A stretch of DNA of 64,000 nucleotides from Mycobacterium sp. E3198 (GCF_001667015.1 NZ_LZIS01000203.1:1-64000), one strand, 5' to 3'; positions 49,788-58,391 are shown, counted from the first letter of the stretch. Numbers and translations: made by a program. Notes: generated from the letters alone by a model not told the origin.

Positions 49788-50446
49788 ATGGAGTTGTACG
49801 ACGTCATGCGGTCCACGCCCGCCGTGCGCGAATTCGCCGACGACCCGCTTTCCGATGACGTGCTGGCGCGCATCCTGGACAACGCCCGGTTTGCGCCGAC
49901 CGGCGGCAATCGGCAGGGCGTGCGCGTCATAGTCCTCCGCGACGCGCAGACCCGCTCGGCCCTGGCCGACCTCGGACTGCCCGCCGCTACACCGCGCAGC
50001 TCGCACACGGCGAGTCGCCATGGAATCCGTTGCAGCCGAGCGGCGTCGATGCCCCGACGATCGACGCGACCGAGCCGCCCCCGCAGATGTCGGCTCCGAT
50101 CCGCGAGGCGCCGGTGGTGTTGGTGATCTGCGTGGATCTCGGCGTTGTCGCCGCCACCGACCAGGACCTCGAGCGTGTCGGCGTGGTGCCCGGGGCCTCG
50201 GTCTACCCGTTCGCGTGGAACGTCTTGCTGGCCGCGCGCAATGAGGGTTACGGCGGGGTGTTGACCACGATGGCCGTGGCCGAGGAGCCGCGCGTCAAGG
50301 AGCTGCTCGGCGTGCCCGACCCGTACGCCGTCGCCGCGGTCGTGCCGCTCGGCAAGCCGGTGCGCCAGGTGACGAAGTTGCGACGACGGCCGGTCGGTGA
50401 ATTCGCGACCCGCGAGCGCTTTGACGGCGCACCGTTCGGCCGTTAG
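49788..50446 (+). pseudogene. Nitroreductase-family gene with frameshift
   Basis: The 5' part (from ATG 49788) reads MELYDVMRSTPAVREFADDP and FAPTGGNRQGVRVIVLRDAQ, the flavin-binding N-terminus of a nitroreductase. Near 49976-49990 the homologous sequence moves to another frame, reading RRYTAQLAHGESPWNPLQPS and continuing to GR-stop at 50446 (ARNEGYGGVLTTMAVAEEPR). Restoring one missing base there joins the two parts into one ~220-residue protein. It is either a pseudogene or a sequencing error. FMN reductases of this class act on nitro compounds or quinones. Confidence 0.8.
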
Positions 50447-50545
50447 CTCTCAAGAGAACGGACAGCCGGGGTTTGCCGCATCTTCGGACAGGGGTTTACC
50501 CGATCGGCTGGCCCCGTGGAACTCCAAGTCGGTGGTGGCGTCGGG

Positions 50546-52117
50546 CTAGCCGATCTCTGCGCTGCCGGGCAGCATCGGGATGCTCGGTCCGCCGCCGAAG
50601 TTGTCGCCGGCCAGCGTGGTCAGTCCCGAAGCCCGGCCCATCGTGGGGTCGGCATCGGTGCCGGCGAAGCCCATCTGCCCCGCGCCCTGGCCGGAGGCGA
50701 CCGGCGAGGCGTCCAGGTACTCGTAGCGGTAGCCCCGCTCAATATCTTTGGGTACCAGAGACTTTCGCCGCCCCGCCGGAGTGCGCTCGACGGCCGGCGC
50801 CGCGGCGGGTGCCGGCGCCGCGGCGTCCCGCGCCTCCGGCGTCCGAGCGGTGCCGCGGGCACTCGCGTGTGCACCGGCCCGGGAGGCGCCGATCAGGTAT
50901 TGGCAGGCAAAGCTCTGCGCGCCCACCGCACCGCCCGTGCCCGCACCCGGGGGCGTTGGCGCGGCGCCCGGCGGGACTGGGGCGGTCGGCGTCGCCGCCG
51001 AAATCGAAACCGGGGAAGGCGATGAGACAGTTCCCGCGGAGGAAGCGACGCCGACCGCCGGCGCGCCCGCCACCGAGGCGATCGGGCTCGGTGCGGTTGC
51101 CGGCGGAGTCGGCGCCGGTGGCGCGATGCCGCCGATCCCGGCGAGACCGGCGAACCCACCGGTGGCCCCTACTGGGGCGGTCGCGAGGGGAGCCATCAGG
51201 CCCACGGAATAGACCGGATTGTTGGCGACAAAGGTGGGCAGGGTCGCCATCAACGTGGGGTAGTTGTAAAAGATGTTGATCAATAACAGGGTTCGATGCA
51301 CGACAAACTGGGTCCCGAGGAGCACGAGGGCTTGCACCAGCTGTTCGGGGTTGTTGGCGTACATCGGAATCATGGTCTCGGCGCGCGACAGGAACATCGA
51401 CAGGCTCGGCTTCAACGTCGCTGGGGGGCCAAAAGGATTGAACGGAAAGATGGCCTGTAGCCATTTCTCGGGGCTGGTGGGCAACCCGGTGCCCATCCCG
51501 GGCATGTTGCCCATGCCGCCCATCCCCGAGCCGGACCCAGATCCCATGCCGCCCGAATTCCCCATGGCGCCGTTATCCGCCTTCATGATCCGGGGCGACG
51601 GTGTGCTGTCCGGCGCGGCCGCCACCGCGGTTGTCGAAACGGCCTGATAGGTGCTCATGGTGGTGGCGGCCTGGATCCACATCCGCGCGTAATCCGCCTC
51701 GTTGAGGGCGATCGGAATGGTATTGATGCCAAAGAAGTTCGTGGCCACCAACACGGCGTGGGTGGCGTGGTTGGCGGCCAGCTCCGCCAGTGTCGGCATC
51801 GTCGCCAGCGCCGTCGCATAGGCCGTTGCCGCGACCTCGTGTTGGGCGGCCACCGCGGCGCTGTTGGCGCCGGCCTGCACCAGCCACGCGATGTATGGCA
51901 CATGCGCGGCCAGGTATTGCGCAGCGCTCGGGCCTTCCCACGCGCCGGCCTGTACCGATGCGAGCAGTCCGGTGAGTTCGTCTGCCGCCGCGGCATATTC
52001 GGCGCTCAGCGAGTTCCAGGCCGCCGCCGCGGCGACCAAGGAGCCCGCTCCCGGCCCGCTGGATAGCGTCGCCGAGTGCACCTCGGGCGGGACCGCCATC
52101 CAGACCGGGGCCGTCAT
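50546..52117 (-). CDS. PPE-family protein (PPW-like subgroup)
   Basis: 523 residues from ATG 52117. The N-terminal ~180 residues are the PPE domain (MAVPPEVHSATLSSGPGAGS, WEGPSAAQYLAAHVPYIAWL, FFGINTIPIALNEADYARMW). A Gly/Met-rich linker (GNSGGMGSGSGSGMGGMGNM) follows at ~210-235, then a central region and a Pro/Ala-rich stretch. The end has QMGFAGTDADPTMGRASGLT and GGGPSIPMLPG, the GFxGT and PxxP parts of the PPW subgroup, but the usual final Trp is replaced (LPGSAEIG). No PE gene is adjacent. PPE proteins are exported by type VII secretion. Confidence 0.92.
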   Translation of the reverse strand: MTAPVWMAVPPEVHSATLSSGPGAGSLVAAAAAWNSLSAEYAAAADELTGLLASVQAGAWEGPSAAQYLAAHVPYIAWLVQAGANSAAVAAQHEVAATAYATALATMPTLAELAANHATHAVLVATNFFGINTIPIALNEADYARMWIQAATTMSTYQAVSTTAVAAAPDSTPSPRIMKADNGAMGNSGGMGSGSGSGMGGMGNMPGMGTGLPTSPEKWLQAIFPFNPFGPPATLKPSLSMFLSRAETMIPMYANNPEQLVQALVLLGTQFVVHRTLLLINIFYNYPTLMATLPTFVANNPVYSVGLMAPLATAPVGATGGFAGLAGIGGIAPPAPTPPATAPSPIASVAGAPAVGVASSAGTVSSPSPVSISAATPTAPVPPGAAPTPPGAGTGGAVGAQSFACQYLIGASRAGAHASARGTARTPEARDAAAPAPAAAPAVERTPAGRRKSLVPKDIERGYRYEYLDASPVASGQGAGQMGFAGTDADPTMGRASGLTTLAGDNFGGGPSIPMLPGSAEIG

Positions 52118-52477
52118 GGCCCACCCAACCGCGTCACACGGCCTCCCCAATAGCGAACCGTAGATACAGATGTATAAGTCTATTATTACCGTAGATGAGG
52201 GTGAAGCAAAGTATTTTAACCGCATCGACGCCAGCCCATCGCCGGGCTGGTCGGGACCAGATCGCCCTACTGCTATGCTTTGGTCAACGTTGGCTGTCTC
52301 ACCCGATGGCCGGCACGTCGTGAAACGCTTCTTCCTCCTTCCGGCGCCAGCCCTCATCAGTGGCTGACGCACTGAACCCGGCACAGTTCGTATCGCGGCG
52401 ATCGATTTTGCCCACCGGCAATCTCGCCACCCTGTGCTGACAGATCGCGCGCTTTCGACGCCGACCTGGCACAACCG
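52118..52477 (-). other. PPE upstream region, AT-rich, with direct repeats
   Basis: 360 bases without a gene. An AT-rich stretch lies at ~52155-52220. It contains the direct repeat ACCGTAGAT at 52157-52165 and 52188-52196, 31 bp apart, and a TATACA-like -10 between them on the minus strand. The part nearer the helicase gene holds no recognisable signal. Confidence 0.5.
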
Positions 52478-53773
52478 ATGCTGAAAGACATCAAAGTGAC
52501 CACTGGCAAGACATTTGCCGATCTCGGCGTGGCTGAAGCGCTCATCGAGGTGCTGACCGCGCGGGGGATCACCCACCCCTTTCCCATCCAAATCGAAACG
52601 CTGCCCGACACACTCGCCGGTCGAGACGTCCTCGGCCGCGGCAAGACGGGCAGCGGCAAGACGCTCGCCTTTTCGCTCCCCATGGTCAGCAGGCTGGCCG
52701 GACATCCCCGCCGGCCGTCCCGACCGTCGGGTCTCGTTTTAGCCCCCACCCGCGAGCTCGCCAGCCAGATAACCGCGACGCTGGAACCGTTGGCCGCCGC
52801 CAACAACCTTCGCGTGACCACGATCTTCGGCGGCGTACCGCAGGGCAGGCAGGTGGCCGCGCTGAAAGCGGGCGTCGACATTGTCGTGGCGTGCCCCGGC
52901 CGGCTCGAAGACCTGATGAAGCAACGGCTGATCAGTCTCGACGCGATCGAGGTGACGGTGATCGACGAAGCCGATCACATGGCCGATCTCGGCTTCCTGC
53001 CCGGCGTGACTCGCATCCTGGCGGCCACGCCGAGCGGCGGCCAGCGGCTCCTGTTCTCGGCCACCCTCGACAACGGCGTCGACAAGCTGGTCAACCGATT
53101 CCTGCGCAACGCGGTGCTGCACTCTGTCGACGGCTCCGACTCGCCGGTGTCAGAAATGACCCACCACGTGTTCCATGTCTCCGGGGTCCAGGCCAAGAAG
53201 GAATTGGTACACCGGCTCGCCTCCGGCAGCGGTCGCCGAATCCTGTTCATGCGCACCAAGCATCAGGCCCGCAAGCTCGCCAAGCAGCTCACCGAATCCG
53301 GTGTTCCGGCAGTCGATTTGCACGGCAACCTGTCTCAGCCGGCTCGCGACCGGAACCTCGCCGCCTTCAGCACCGGCGAAGCGCGCGTGTTGGTGGCCAC
53401 CGACATCGCGGCGCGCGGCGTGCATGTCGACGGGATCGAATTGGTGGTGCACATCGATCCGCCCGCCGAGCACAAGGCTTACCTGCACCGGTCCGGGCGG
53501 ACGGCGCGGGCGGGCAACGTGGGTGACGTCGTGACGGTCGTCCTGCCCGAGCAGCGCAAGGACACCCACGCGCTGATGCGCCGCGCGGGCATCCGTGTCA
53601 CTCCCCAGGAGGTCACCGTCGACTCGGCCGCCGTGCATGCGGTGGTCGGTGAACTGGCGCCCTACCGGGCTCCCGCGCCGAGGAAGGCGGCCACGTCGCA
53701 TCCGTCGCAGCCCCACCGTTCGGGTACGGCCGGTCGCAGGCGTCGCCGTCGATCCGGCGCCGCGCCCCGTTAA
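52478..53773 (+). CDS. DEAD-box RNA helicase
   Basis: 431 residues from ATG 52478. Q-motif FADLGVAEALIEVLTARGIT with HPFPIQIETLP, Walker A GKTGSGKTLAF, Ia PTRELASQ, II VIDEADHMADLG, III FSATLDNGVD, VI HRSGRTARAG are all present. Motif Ib is CPGR rather than TPGR. The C-terminus is a basic low-complexity tail (AGRRRRRRSGA) that probably binds RNA. A cold-shock protein gene follows after ~100 bases. Likely role: RNA unwinding or ribosome assembly in the cold. Confidence 0.92.
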   Translation: MLKDIKVTTGKTFADLGVAEALIEVLTARGITHPFPIQIETLPDTLAGRDVLGRGKTGSGKTLAFSLPMVSRLAGHPRRPSRPSGLVLAPTRELASQITATLEPLAAANNLRVTTIFGGVPQGRQVAALKAGVDIVVACPGRLEDLMKQRLISLDAIEVTVIDEADHMADLGFLPGVTRILAATPSGGQRLLFSATLDNGVDKLVNRFLRNAVLHSVDGSDSPVSEMTHHVFHVSGVQAKKELVHRLASGSGRRILFMRTKHQARKLAKQLTESGVPAVDLHGNLSQPARDRNLAAFSTGEARVLVATDIAARGVHVDGIELVVHIDPPAEHKAYLHRSGRTARAGNVGDVVTVVLPEQRKDTHALMRRAGIRVTPQEVTVDSAAVHAVVGELAPYRAPAPRKAATSHPSQPHRSGTAGRRRRRRSGAAPR

Positions 53774-53827
53774 TTATTCAAGCCGCACAACGGTTTTCAT
53801 AAAGAACTGGCTCGTGCTAATTTGGTC

Positions 53828-53853
53828 GTGCGGATGTTTTTGGTACATCCCAC
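53828..53853 (+). ncRNA. Hairpin in the cold-shock gene leader
   Basis: GTG-GGATGT (one bulged C) pairs with ACATCC-CAC around a seven-base loop, in the leader just upstream of the cspA ribosome-binding site (AGAGAAG). Possible cis-regulatory RNA element. Confidence 0.4.
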
Positions 53854-53874
53854 AGTTAAGAGAGAAGAAAGTAA

Positions 53875-54078
53875 ATGGCACAGGGAACTGTGAAATGGTT
53901 CAACGGTGAGAAGGGCTTCGGCTTCATCACCCCCGACGACGGCGCGAAGGACCTCTTCGTCCACTACTCGGAGATCCAGGGGAGCGGCTACCGCTCGCTC
54001 GAGGAGAACCAGCGTGTTCAATTCGAGGTCGGGCAAGGAGCCAAGGGACCCCAGGCAATAGGAGTCTCTGCCGTCTAG
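53875..54078 (+). CDS. cspA: Cold-shock protein
   Basis: 67-residue OB-fold protein with RNP1 KGFGFI and RNP2 LFVHYSEI, nearly invariant among actinobacterial CspA. It is a nucleic-acid chaperone that melts RNA structure. Its position after the helicase and the strong terminator behind it suggest a cold-inducible unit (inference). Confidence 0.96.
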   Translation: MAQGTVKWFNGEKGFGFITPDDGAKDLFVHYSEIQGSGYRSLEENQRVQFEVGQGAKGPQAIGVSAV

Positions 54079-54093
54079 AACTCACACTCGTGA

Positions 54094-54129
54094 CAGTGGG
54101 CTGGTGCGTTGCTTCGCACCAGCCCACTG
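54094..54129 (+). terminator. Strong intrinsic-type terminator after cspA
   Basis: A perfect 15-bp stem (54094-54108 with 54115-54129) and a six-base loop, followed by TTCTTCT. It sits 16 bases after the cspA stop and ends the helicase/csp unit. Confidence 0.85.
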
Positions 54130-54175
54130 GTTCTTCTCGAACTTTGGGGACGCGCCGGCGTGCACGAGGCCATTC

Positions 54176-54188
54176 CGTCACCGTGACG
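54176..54188. promoter_or_regulatory. Palindrome CGTCACnGTGACG, copy 1
   Basis: CGTCACCGTGACG, perfect six-base arms, 61 bases upstream of the small membrane protein gene. Confidence 0.5.
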
Positions 54189-54248
54189 AAATATCTGGGT
54201 GATGGTTGTATCACACCTTTGGGGCATCGGCTCGAATATCATGCTGGG

Positions 54249-54647
54249 ATGACTGATCCGCCGCAATCCATCCAGATCGAGCCCGCCAAACCGCGAAATC
54301 GTCTGGTGGCCCTTGCGCTGACCGCGGCGGCGCTCGGTGGCCTGGGGGCGGCCCTCAGCGTGGGTTTCACGTTAGCCAGCCATGCGATGACGAGCGGGTG
54401 CATCGTCGACAGATCGTTAGAGGGCGTCGGCATGCTGTGCACGGTCGCCGCGGGTCTGTTGGGTGTCGTCGCGGCAGCGCTCGCGCTGAGAAGTGTGAGC
54501 GGGCCCGCTCGGGTGCGGGGCGCGCATTTTTGGGTGGCCGTCGCGGCGGCGGTAATCGGTGCGGTCATCGCGATTTTCTGTTTGCTCTGGTTCGTTACAA
54601 CCTCGGGTTATCACGCGATCGACCCGGCTTACTTGCACCGCTGTTAA
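54249..54647 (+). CDS. Small membrane protein of unknown function
   Basis: 132 residues from ATG 54249. No family recognised. Three hydrophobic helices: LVALALTAAALGGLGAALSV, MLCTVAAGLLGVVAAALALR and FWVAVAAAVIGAVIAIFCLL. Short cytoplasmic N-terminus rich in Pro and charged residues, and a C-terminal Cys. The same 13-bp palindrome occurs before and after the gene. Confidence 0.7.
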   Translation: MTDPPQSIQIEPAKPRNRLVALALTAAALGGLGAALSVGFTLASHAMTSGCIVDRSLEGVGMLCTVAAGLLGVVAAALALRSVSGPARVRGAHFWVAVAAAVIGAVIAIFCLLWFVTTSGYHAIDPAYLHRC

Positions 54648-54952
54648 GGCTCGGCCCGCATACGGGAATCAACCCGAGGCAGAACCCAATTCGTCACTGT
54701 GACGTATTGCGAACGATGGGGCGGGCGGGGCGGCGGCGGGTCGGGGTTGCCGAACGGCCCCGTCGGAGCATCACGTTATGGGCGCGCGTCAACAGAAAAG
54801 CGGCGGCTTCATCGTTGGGACGCGCGCCTCGACGGCGAGGCAACGCGAACGGGGACGATGACGGGGGCGGGGGCGGCTGACCAGCCAGCCTTCGGCGCGG
54901 GCGCATCTCGCGATACAAAGCCCATGATCCGGTTGTACCGATAAGCGACATT
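54648..54952 (+). other. Intergenic region before the P450
   Basis: 305 bases, no coding sequence recognised. The only notable element is the palindrome at 54692-54704. No ribosome-binding site precedes the P450 ATG at 54953. Confidence 0.5.
54692..54704. promoter_or_regulatory. Palindrome CGTCACnGTGACG, copy 2
   Basis: CGTCACTGTGACG, identical arms to the copy at 54176, 45 bases after the small membrane protein gene. Confidence 0.5.
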
Positions 54953-56221
54953 ATGTCAGGTAAACCACTGCATATCGCATCAGATGAATTGTTGCCTGAC
55001 CTCCTGTCGGTCACCGCTCCTCCCGTTGGCGCGGACCAAGATGTTCCCGAGGCGTCGGGTATGTTGGGTGGCGTAAATCAGGGCCGCCGTGCGGCGAATA
55101 TCCGCTGGCGCGGGAGGAGCGGTGACGAGTTGCTGCCTGATTTCTTCACAGACGATCGCAGCGAGCTTTGGGACGCGCTGCGCAAGCGCGGGCCGGTCGT
55201 GTTTATCGAGGACAGCGCGTTTATGAACGGCTATTGCCTCACACGGGCCGATGACGTGCTCGCAGCGCTGCGTAACCCGGAAGTGTTTTCGCTTAACGCT
55301 TTGGATCGGCCGGACCATGCGCGTTGGCGCGCGATCTTGCAGCCGTTATTGAGTTCCCGCGCGGTGAAAGAGATGGAACCCGCGTTGCAAGATCAGGCCG
55401 CGGCGGTGGTCGAAGCGGTCGCCCCGCAGGGTAGTTGTGAGGTGATCGCCGATGTTGCGGAGCCATTCGCGGCTCAGGTCCTTCTGACAGTGTTGGGGTT
55501 GCCGCCGCAAGACGGGGATAGGTTGCTGCGCTGGGAGAAAGCGCTTTGGGCGATCCAGCGGGCGCCTCTGGCCGCGGTCACAGGTGTCCGTTTCGAGGAT
55601 CTGGTGCAAAAATTTGAGATGCTCGCCTATTTGGCGGAGGCTTTCGCGCAGCGCCGCGCCAGACCTGATATTGCGGGTGTTCTTTCCGGGTTGGTTGCCG
55701 GCGACAATGGGTTCGACGAAGCAGAGGCGTGCGCGGTAGTTGAAACGCTGATCGCTGCGGGCATTACGCCGTTTAGGAGCGCGGTGGGTTTCGTGTTTCT
55801 TGACCTTGCCCGCGACCCGCGGCTATGCGCTTCGCTCCGCGAAAACCCCGCAGGGATTGAGGGATTCGTCGAAGACGTGCTGCGCCGCGAGCCGCCGGCC
55901 CCGGTGATCATCCGCAGGGCCGCTCAGAACGTCACCGTGGCGGGTGTCGAGATACCGGCAGGGGCCCGGGTCGGGCTATGCGTAGGGGCGGCCATCCAAG
56001 AAGACATGGCGGACGGCCACGGGTCGCGGGCGGACTACTGGGCATTCGGCGGGGGCCCGCACCGCTGTGTGGCCGTCAGTCTGGCGAAAACAGCGTTGAC
56101 TCTGTTGGTCAGCGAATGGTTACGCACTATCCCCGCGTTCGGGTTAGATGCTGAGTCCGTGCCGCCGGTTATCCTCGATGACGCGGTCCGACTGTCGAGT
56201 TTGCCGCTGCGCTGGCATTGA
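54953..56221 (+). CDS. Aberrant cytochrome P450
   Basis: 422 residues. The heme-ligand loop FGGGPHRC is intact. Other motifs are altered: the I-helix reads IAAGITPFRSAVG, where AG-x-D/E-T-T/S is expected, so the acid-alcohol pair is lost. The K-helix ExxR reads DVLR (VEDVLRREPP), with Asp for the invariant Glu. The segment between GAAIQEDMADG and ADYWAFGG is shorter than usual. The N-terminus carries a ~55-residue extension with duplicated DELLPDLL/DELLPDFF and a 16-bp inverted repeat in its DNA. It may be a decaying or neofunctional P450. No redox partner gene is adjacent. Confidence 0.82.
   Translation: MSGKPLHIASDELLPDLLSVTAPPVGADQDVPEASGMLGGVNQGRRAANIRWRGRSGDELLPDFFTDDRSELWDALRKRGPVVFIEDSAFMNGYCLTRADDVLAALRNPEVFSLNALDRPDHARWRAILQPLLSSRAVKEMEPALQDQAAAVVEAVAPQGSCEVIADVAEPFAAQVLLTVLGLPPQDGDRLLRWEKALWAIQRAPLAAVTGVRFEDLVQKFEMLAYLAEAFAQRRARPDIAGVLSGLVAGDNGFDEAEACAVVETLIAAGITPFRSAVGFVFLDLARDPRLCASLRENPAGIEGFVEDVLRREPPAPVIIRRAAQNVTVAGVEIPAGARVGLCVGAAIQEDMADGHGSRADYWAFGGGPHRCVAVSLAKTALTLLVSEWLRTIPAFGLDAESVPPVILDDAVRLSSLPLRWH
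55010..55126. repeat. 16-bp perfect inverted repeat flanked by direct repeats
   Basis: GTCACCGCTCCTCCCG (55010-55025) is exactly complementary to 55111-55126, with an 85-base interval. The 23-base segments 54983-55005 and 55124-55146 are direct repeats (17/23) and encode DELLPDLL and DELLPDFF. All lie at the 5' end of the P450 gene. Confidence 0.7.
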
Positions 56222-56443
56222 GTCAGACCGCCGGCGGGTAATTGCCGTGAATGCCGCGCTGGTCGCCAGTTTCGGCTAAGCACCGCGCGACACACCGTCC
56301 GGTTACGGCCGCCGCGCCCGCGGCCGTGAGTGCGGCAGTTGCCGACCGTAATGAAGCCTTCCGTTTCGCCGCGCCGCTCCCCTGCCGGAGACGCGTTTCG
56401 AGGAATATGCACGAATCGACCTGTCTGATGCACCTGATTCGGG

Positions 56444-57052
56444 CTACAGCCCGGATGGTACGACCTTGTCGTTTACCGTTACCTCGACCTGGCCGGTTTT
56501 CGGGTTGTACTCGATCTTCCCGTGCTCGAAGGTCGTTACGAGTAGATCGCCGACGGCGTTCTGGTCGCTGGTTGGGAAGCCCAGTGGACCTGCCGAACCA
56601 TTAGTGCCGGTGATCGCAGGTGTGCCGTCCGGACCGCGTGGGACATTCCAGGCTTCGCGGATCTTGCCAAGGGTGATATATGCGGGCGTGTCGGCCTCGC
56701 CGTTCCTGGCGGTGATCACCCCGCCCTGGAACTGCTGGAATACCAGGCCGCTCGCCCGTGTCCCCGCGTTGCGGTCTCCCGTCAGCGGCTTGCCGAGAGC
56801 GTTCTTCTGAGCCTCGGTTGCCGACAAGTACTTGCCGGCGATTGGACCGGTCAAAGTCACCTCCACGTCGCCCACCCCGATGAGCTTCACCTCGGCGGGC
56901 TGCGCTGGTGTGCTGGACGTGGAGATGGTGTTCCCCGCGACCTGAGGTGGTGGCGACGCGTCGACGCTCTTGCCATTGCTGCAGCCGACACTGATCAGCG
57001 CGACGGCGACCAGGCTGACGACTGCCGGGTGGCGGTACCCGATCGTTCCCAT
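56444..57052 (-). CDS. LGFP-repeat lipoprotein
   Basis: 202 residues from ATG 57052, with GAGGAGG upstream. Signal peptide VSLVAVALISVGCSNG has a lipobox SVGC. The mature part contains one clear LGFP motif (SAGPLGFPTSDQNAVGD) and a related segment around GGVITARNGEADTPAYITLG. LGFP repeats occur in cell-wall-associated proteins of corynebacteria and mycobacteria. Function unknown; probably envelope structure or binding. Confidence 0.85.
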   Translation of the reverse strand: MGTIGYRHPAVVSLVAVALISVGCSNGKSVDASPPPQVAGNTISTSSTPAQPAEVKLIGVGDVEVTLTGPIAGKYLSATEAQKNALGKPLTGDRNAGTRASGLVFQQFQGGVITARNGEADTPAYITLGKIREAWNVPRGPDGTPAITGTNGSAGPLGFPTSDQNAVGDLLVTTFEHGKIEYNPKTGQVEVTVNDKVVPSGL

Positions 57053-57421
57053 GGGCTTCCTCCTCGCGTCTTGCTGTATGTGGGTCGAGTTGCGGCTGAC
57101 CCGCCTGGCCGGGACCACAACCGAACCACTTGAGTGGCGCAGGTGCTCCCGGCCGTCCTAGCTCCGAACGACCTTACGACGCGGTCATGGCCGGCGAGTC
57201 AGAGCACCGGGTAGGGATCACCGGTGCTCGATAAATCCACCAAGGGCTCGGTGTGCTCCTTATGTGACATCGCGTCGATATCCGGCTCGGCGCAACCCAT
57301 CCTCGTCCGCAAGGGCTTGAGTCAGCCTTTAGTGCCCCCCGAATGCCGCTTCGGGCCTACGGCAGCACCCCTCAGAGGCTTGAACTTTCGGCTTCACCGC
57401 GCCGTGGCAGAGCGTCTGCCG
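57053..57421 (-). other. Intergenic region between lipoprotein and DUF732 genes
   Basis: 369 bases, no gene recognised. It contains the hairpin at 57202-57229. Confidence 0.5.
57202..57229 (-). terminator. Hairpin downstream of the DUF732 gene
   Basis: GAGCACCGG/CCGGTGCTC, a perfect 9-bp stem with a 10-base loop, between two minus-strand genes. A terminator-like element about 190 bases after the DUF732 stop. Confidence 0.45.
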
Positions 57422-57811
57422 TCACATCAGCGGGGGCGGCGGCACCAGTGGCAGCACCGGATTGCCGAGAGCGTCGTGATGCTGCGGGCAGTAAGCAGTC
57501 ACCGAAGCACCGATGAAATAGCCAGCTTGCGCCGACGACAGGTTGGTGTCTGTCATCAACTTCAACACCACGACAGCCGCGCCTTCACCTCGGTCCAATT
57601 CGGCGCAGATCTCGTGTGCCGTCGCAACGGCAGAATCCGGGTCAGCGACGCTGATTCCGCGCTCCTCGAGCGCACCGACGAAATCTCCGTCGCTCGTCTG
57701 CGCTGACGCATTCGCTGAGAGAAATGATGCGAACAACGGCAGGCCGAGCGCAGCTACGGTCGACCACTTCACACGGCATCTGCGATTCCGCGCCGCACTG
57801 ATCTTAGGCAT
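57422..57811 (-). CDS. Secreted DUF732 protein
   Basis: 129 residues from ATG 57811, with GGGGAGAG upstream. Signal peptide VAALGLPLFASFLSANASA, cleaved after ASA. The DUF732 core is DFVGALEERGISVADPDSAV, AHEICAELDRGEGAAVVVLK and YFIGASVTAYCPQHHD, with the two conserved cysteines. A proline-rich end (PLVPPPPLM) follows. Second DUF732 gene in this window; function unknown. Confidence 0.87.
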   Translation of the reverse strand: MPKISAARNRRCRVKWSTVAALGLPLFASFLSANASAQTSDGDFVGALEERGISVADPDSAVATAHEICAELDRGEGAAVVVLKLMTDTNLSSAQAGYFIGASVTAYCPQHHDALGNPVLPLVPPPPLM

Positions 57812-57919
57812 CGCTCTCCCCACAGTACCCAAATAGCCAGCCTCATGGGCTCTGCCGGCCCGGCGGGGCCAGGCAGCGCTGGCCGTCACTCGCGCGGCGC
57901 TCCGACTTTGTTTATCGCG

Positions 57920-58108
57920 TCAGGTGGTCCCACTCCAGCTGGTGGATGCGCGGCGTGCGATCCTGCGATCGGCGCGGAACTCGGGAATGGTCAGGACGCA
58001 GCGGCCGGTACTCGTGTTCCATACCCGCGCCGGATCGCTGCCGGCGATCACGAACCGGCCACTCGGGTCGATGCCCATGCCTAGCGACCACTGGTGTGGC
58101 AGTACGTG
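57920..58108 (-). pseudogene. WD40-repeat protein remnant
   Basis: Minus strand. One frame reads SLGMGIDPSGRFVIAGSDPA then RVWNTSTGRCVLTIPEF, the pattern of one WD40 blade. After a one-base frame change near 57955 it continues RIHQLEWDHL, as in the last blade of mycobacterial WD40 proteins. No start, no further blades and no complete domain remain. The rest of 57812-58391 holds no other gene. Confidence 0.5.
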
Positions 58109-58391
58109 CCGCTCCGCAACAGCACGCAGTCGAGGCCGCATGCCCTGCGGTTCGCCATCGCCCCTCACCGCGTCCAGTCTAGGTGCCTGTCTTACACGTT
58201 TAGGTTTGTAGACCGTAAGGCGGCCTGGCGCTCTCAATCTCCGTCTCTGCGCTCGACGTCATTGTCCTGCCTTCCCTCAACCGAAATCGCCGACGCTGGA
58301 GAGCTCGCAGGGAAAAATCACCTCGCTTGCGGTTGACTGTCATTCGAGCGCGGGGGGCGCCCGCGAGCGGCGACTGCGAGAGGAACGCGCC

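Noticed and set aside
50447..50545. PE partner for the PPE gene
   Set aside because: No PE-like frame lies before or after the PPE gene.
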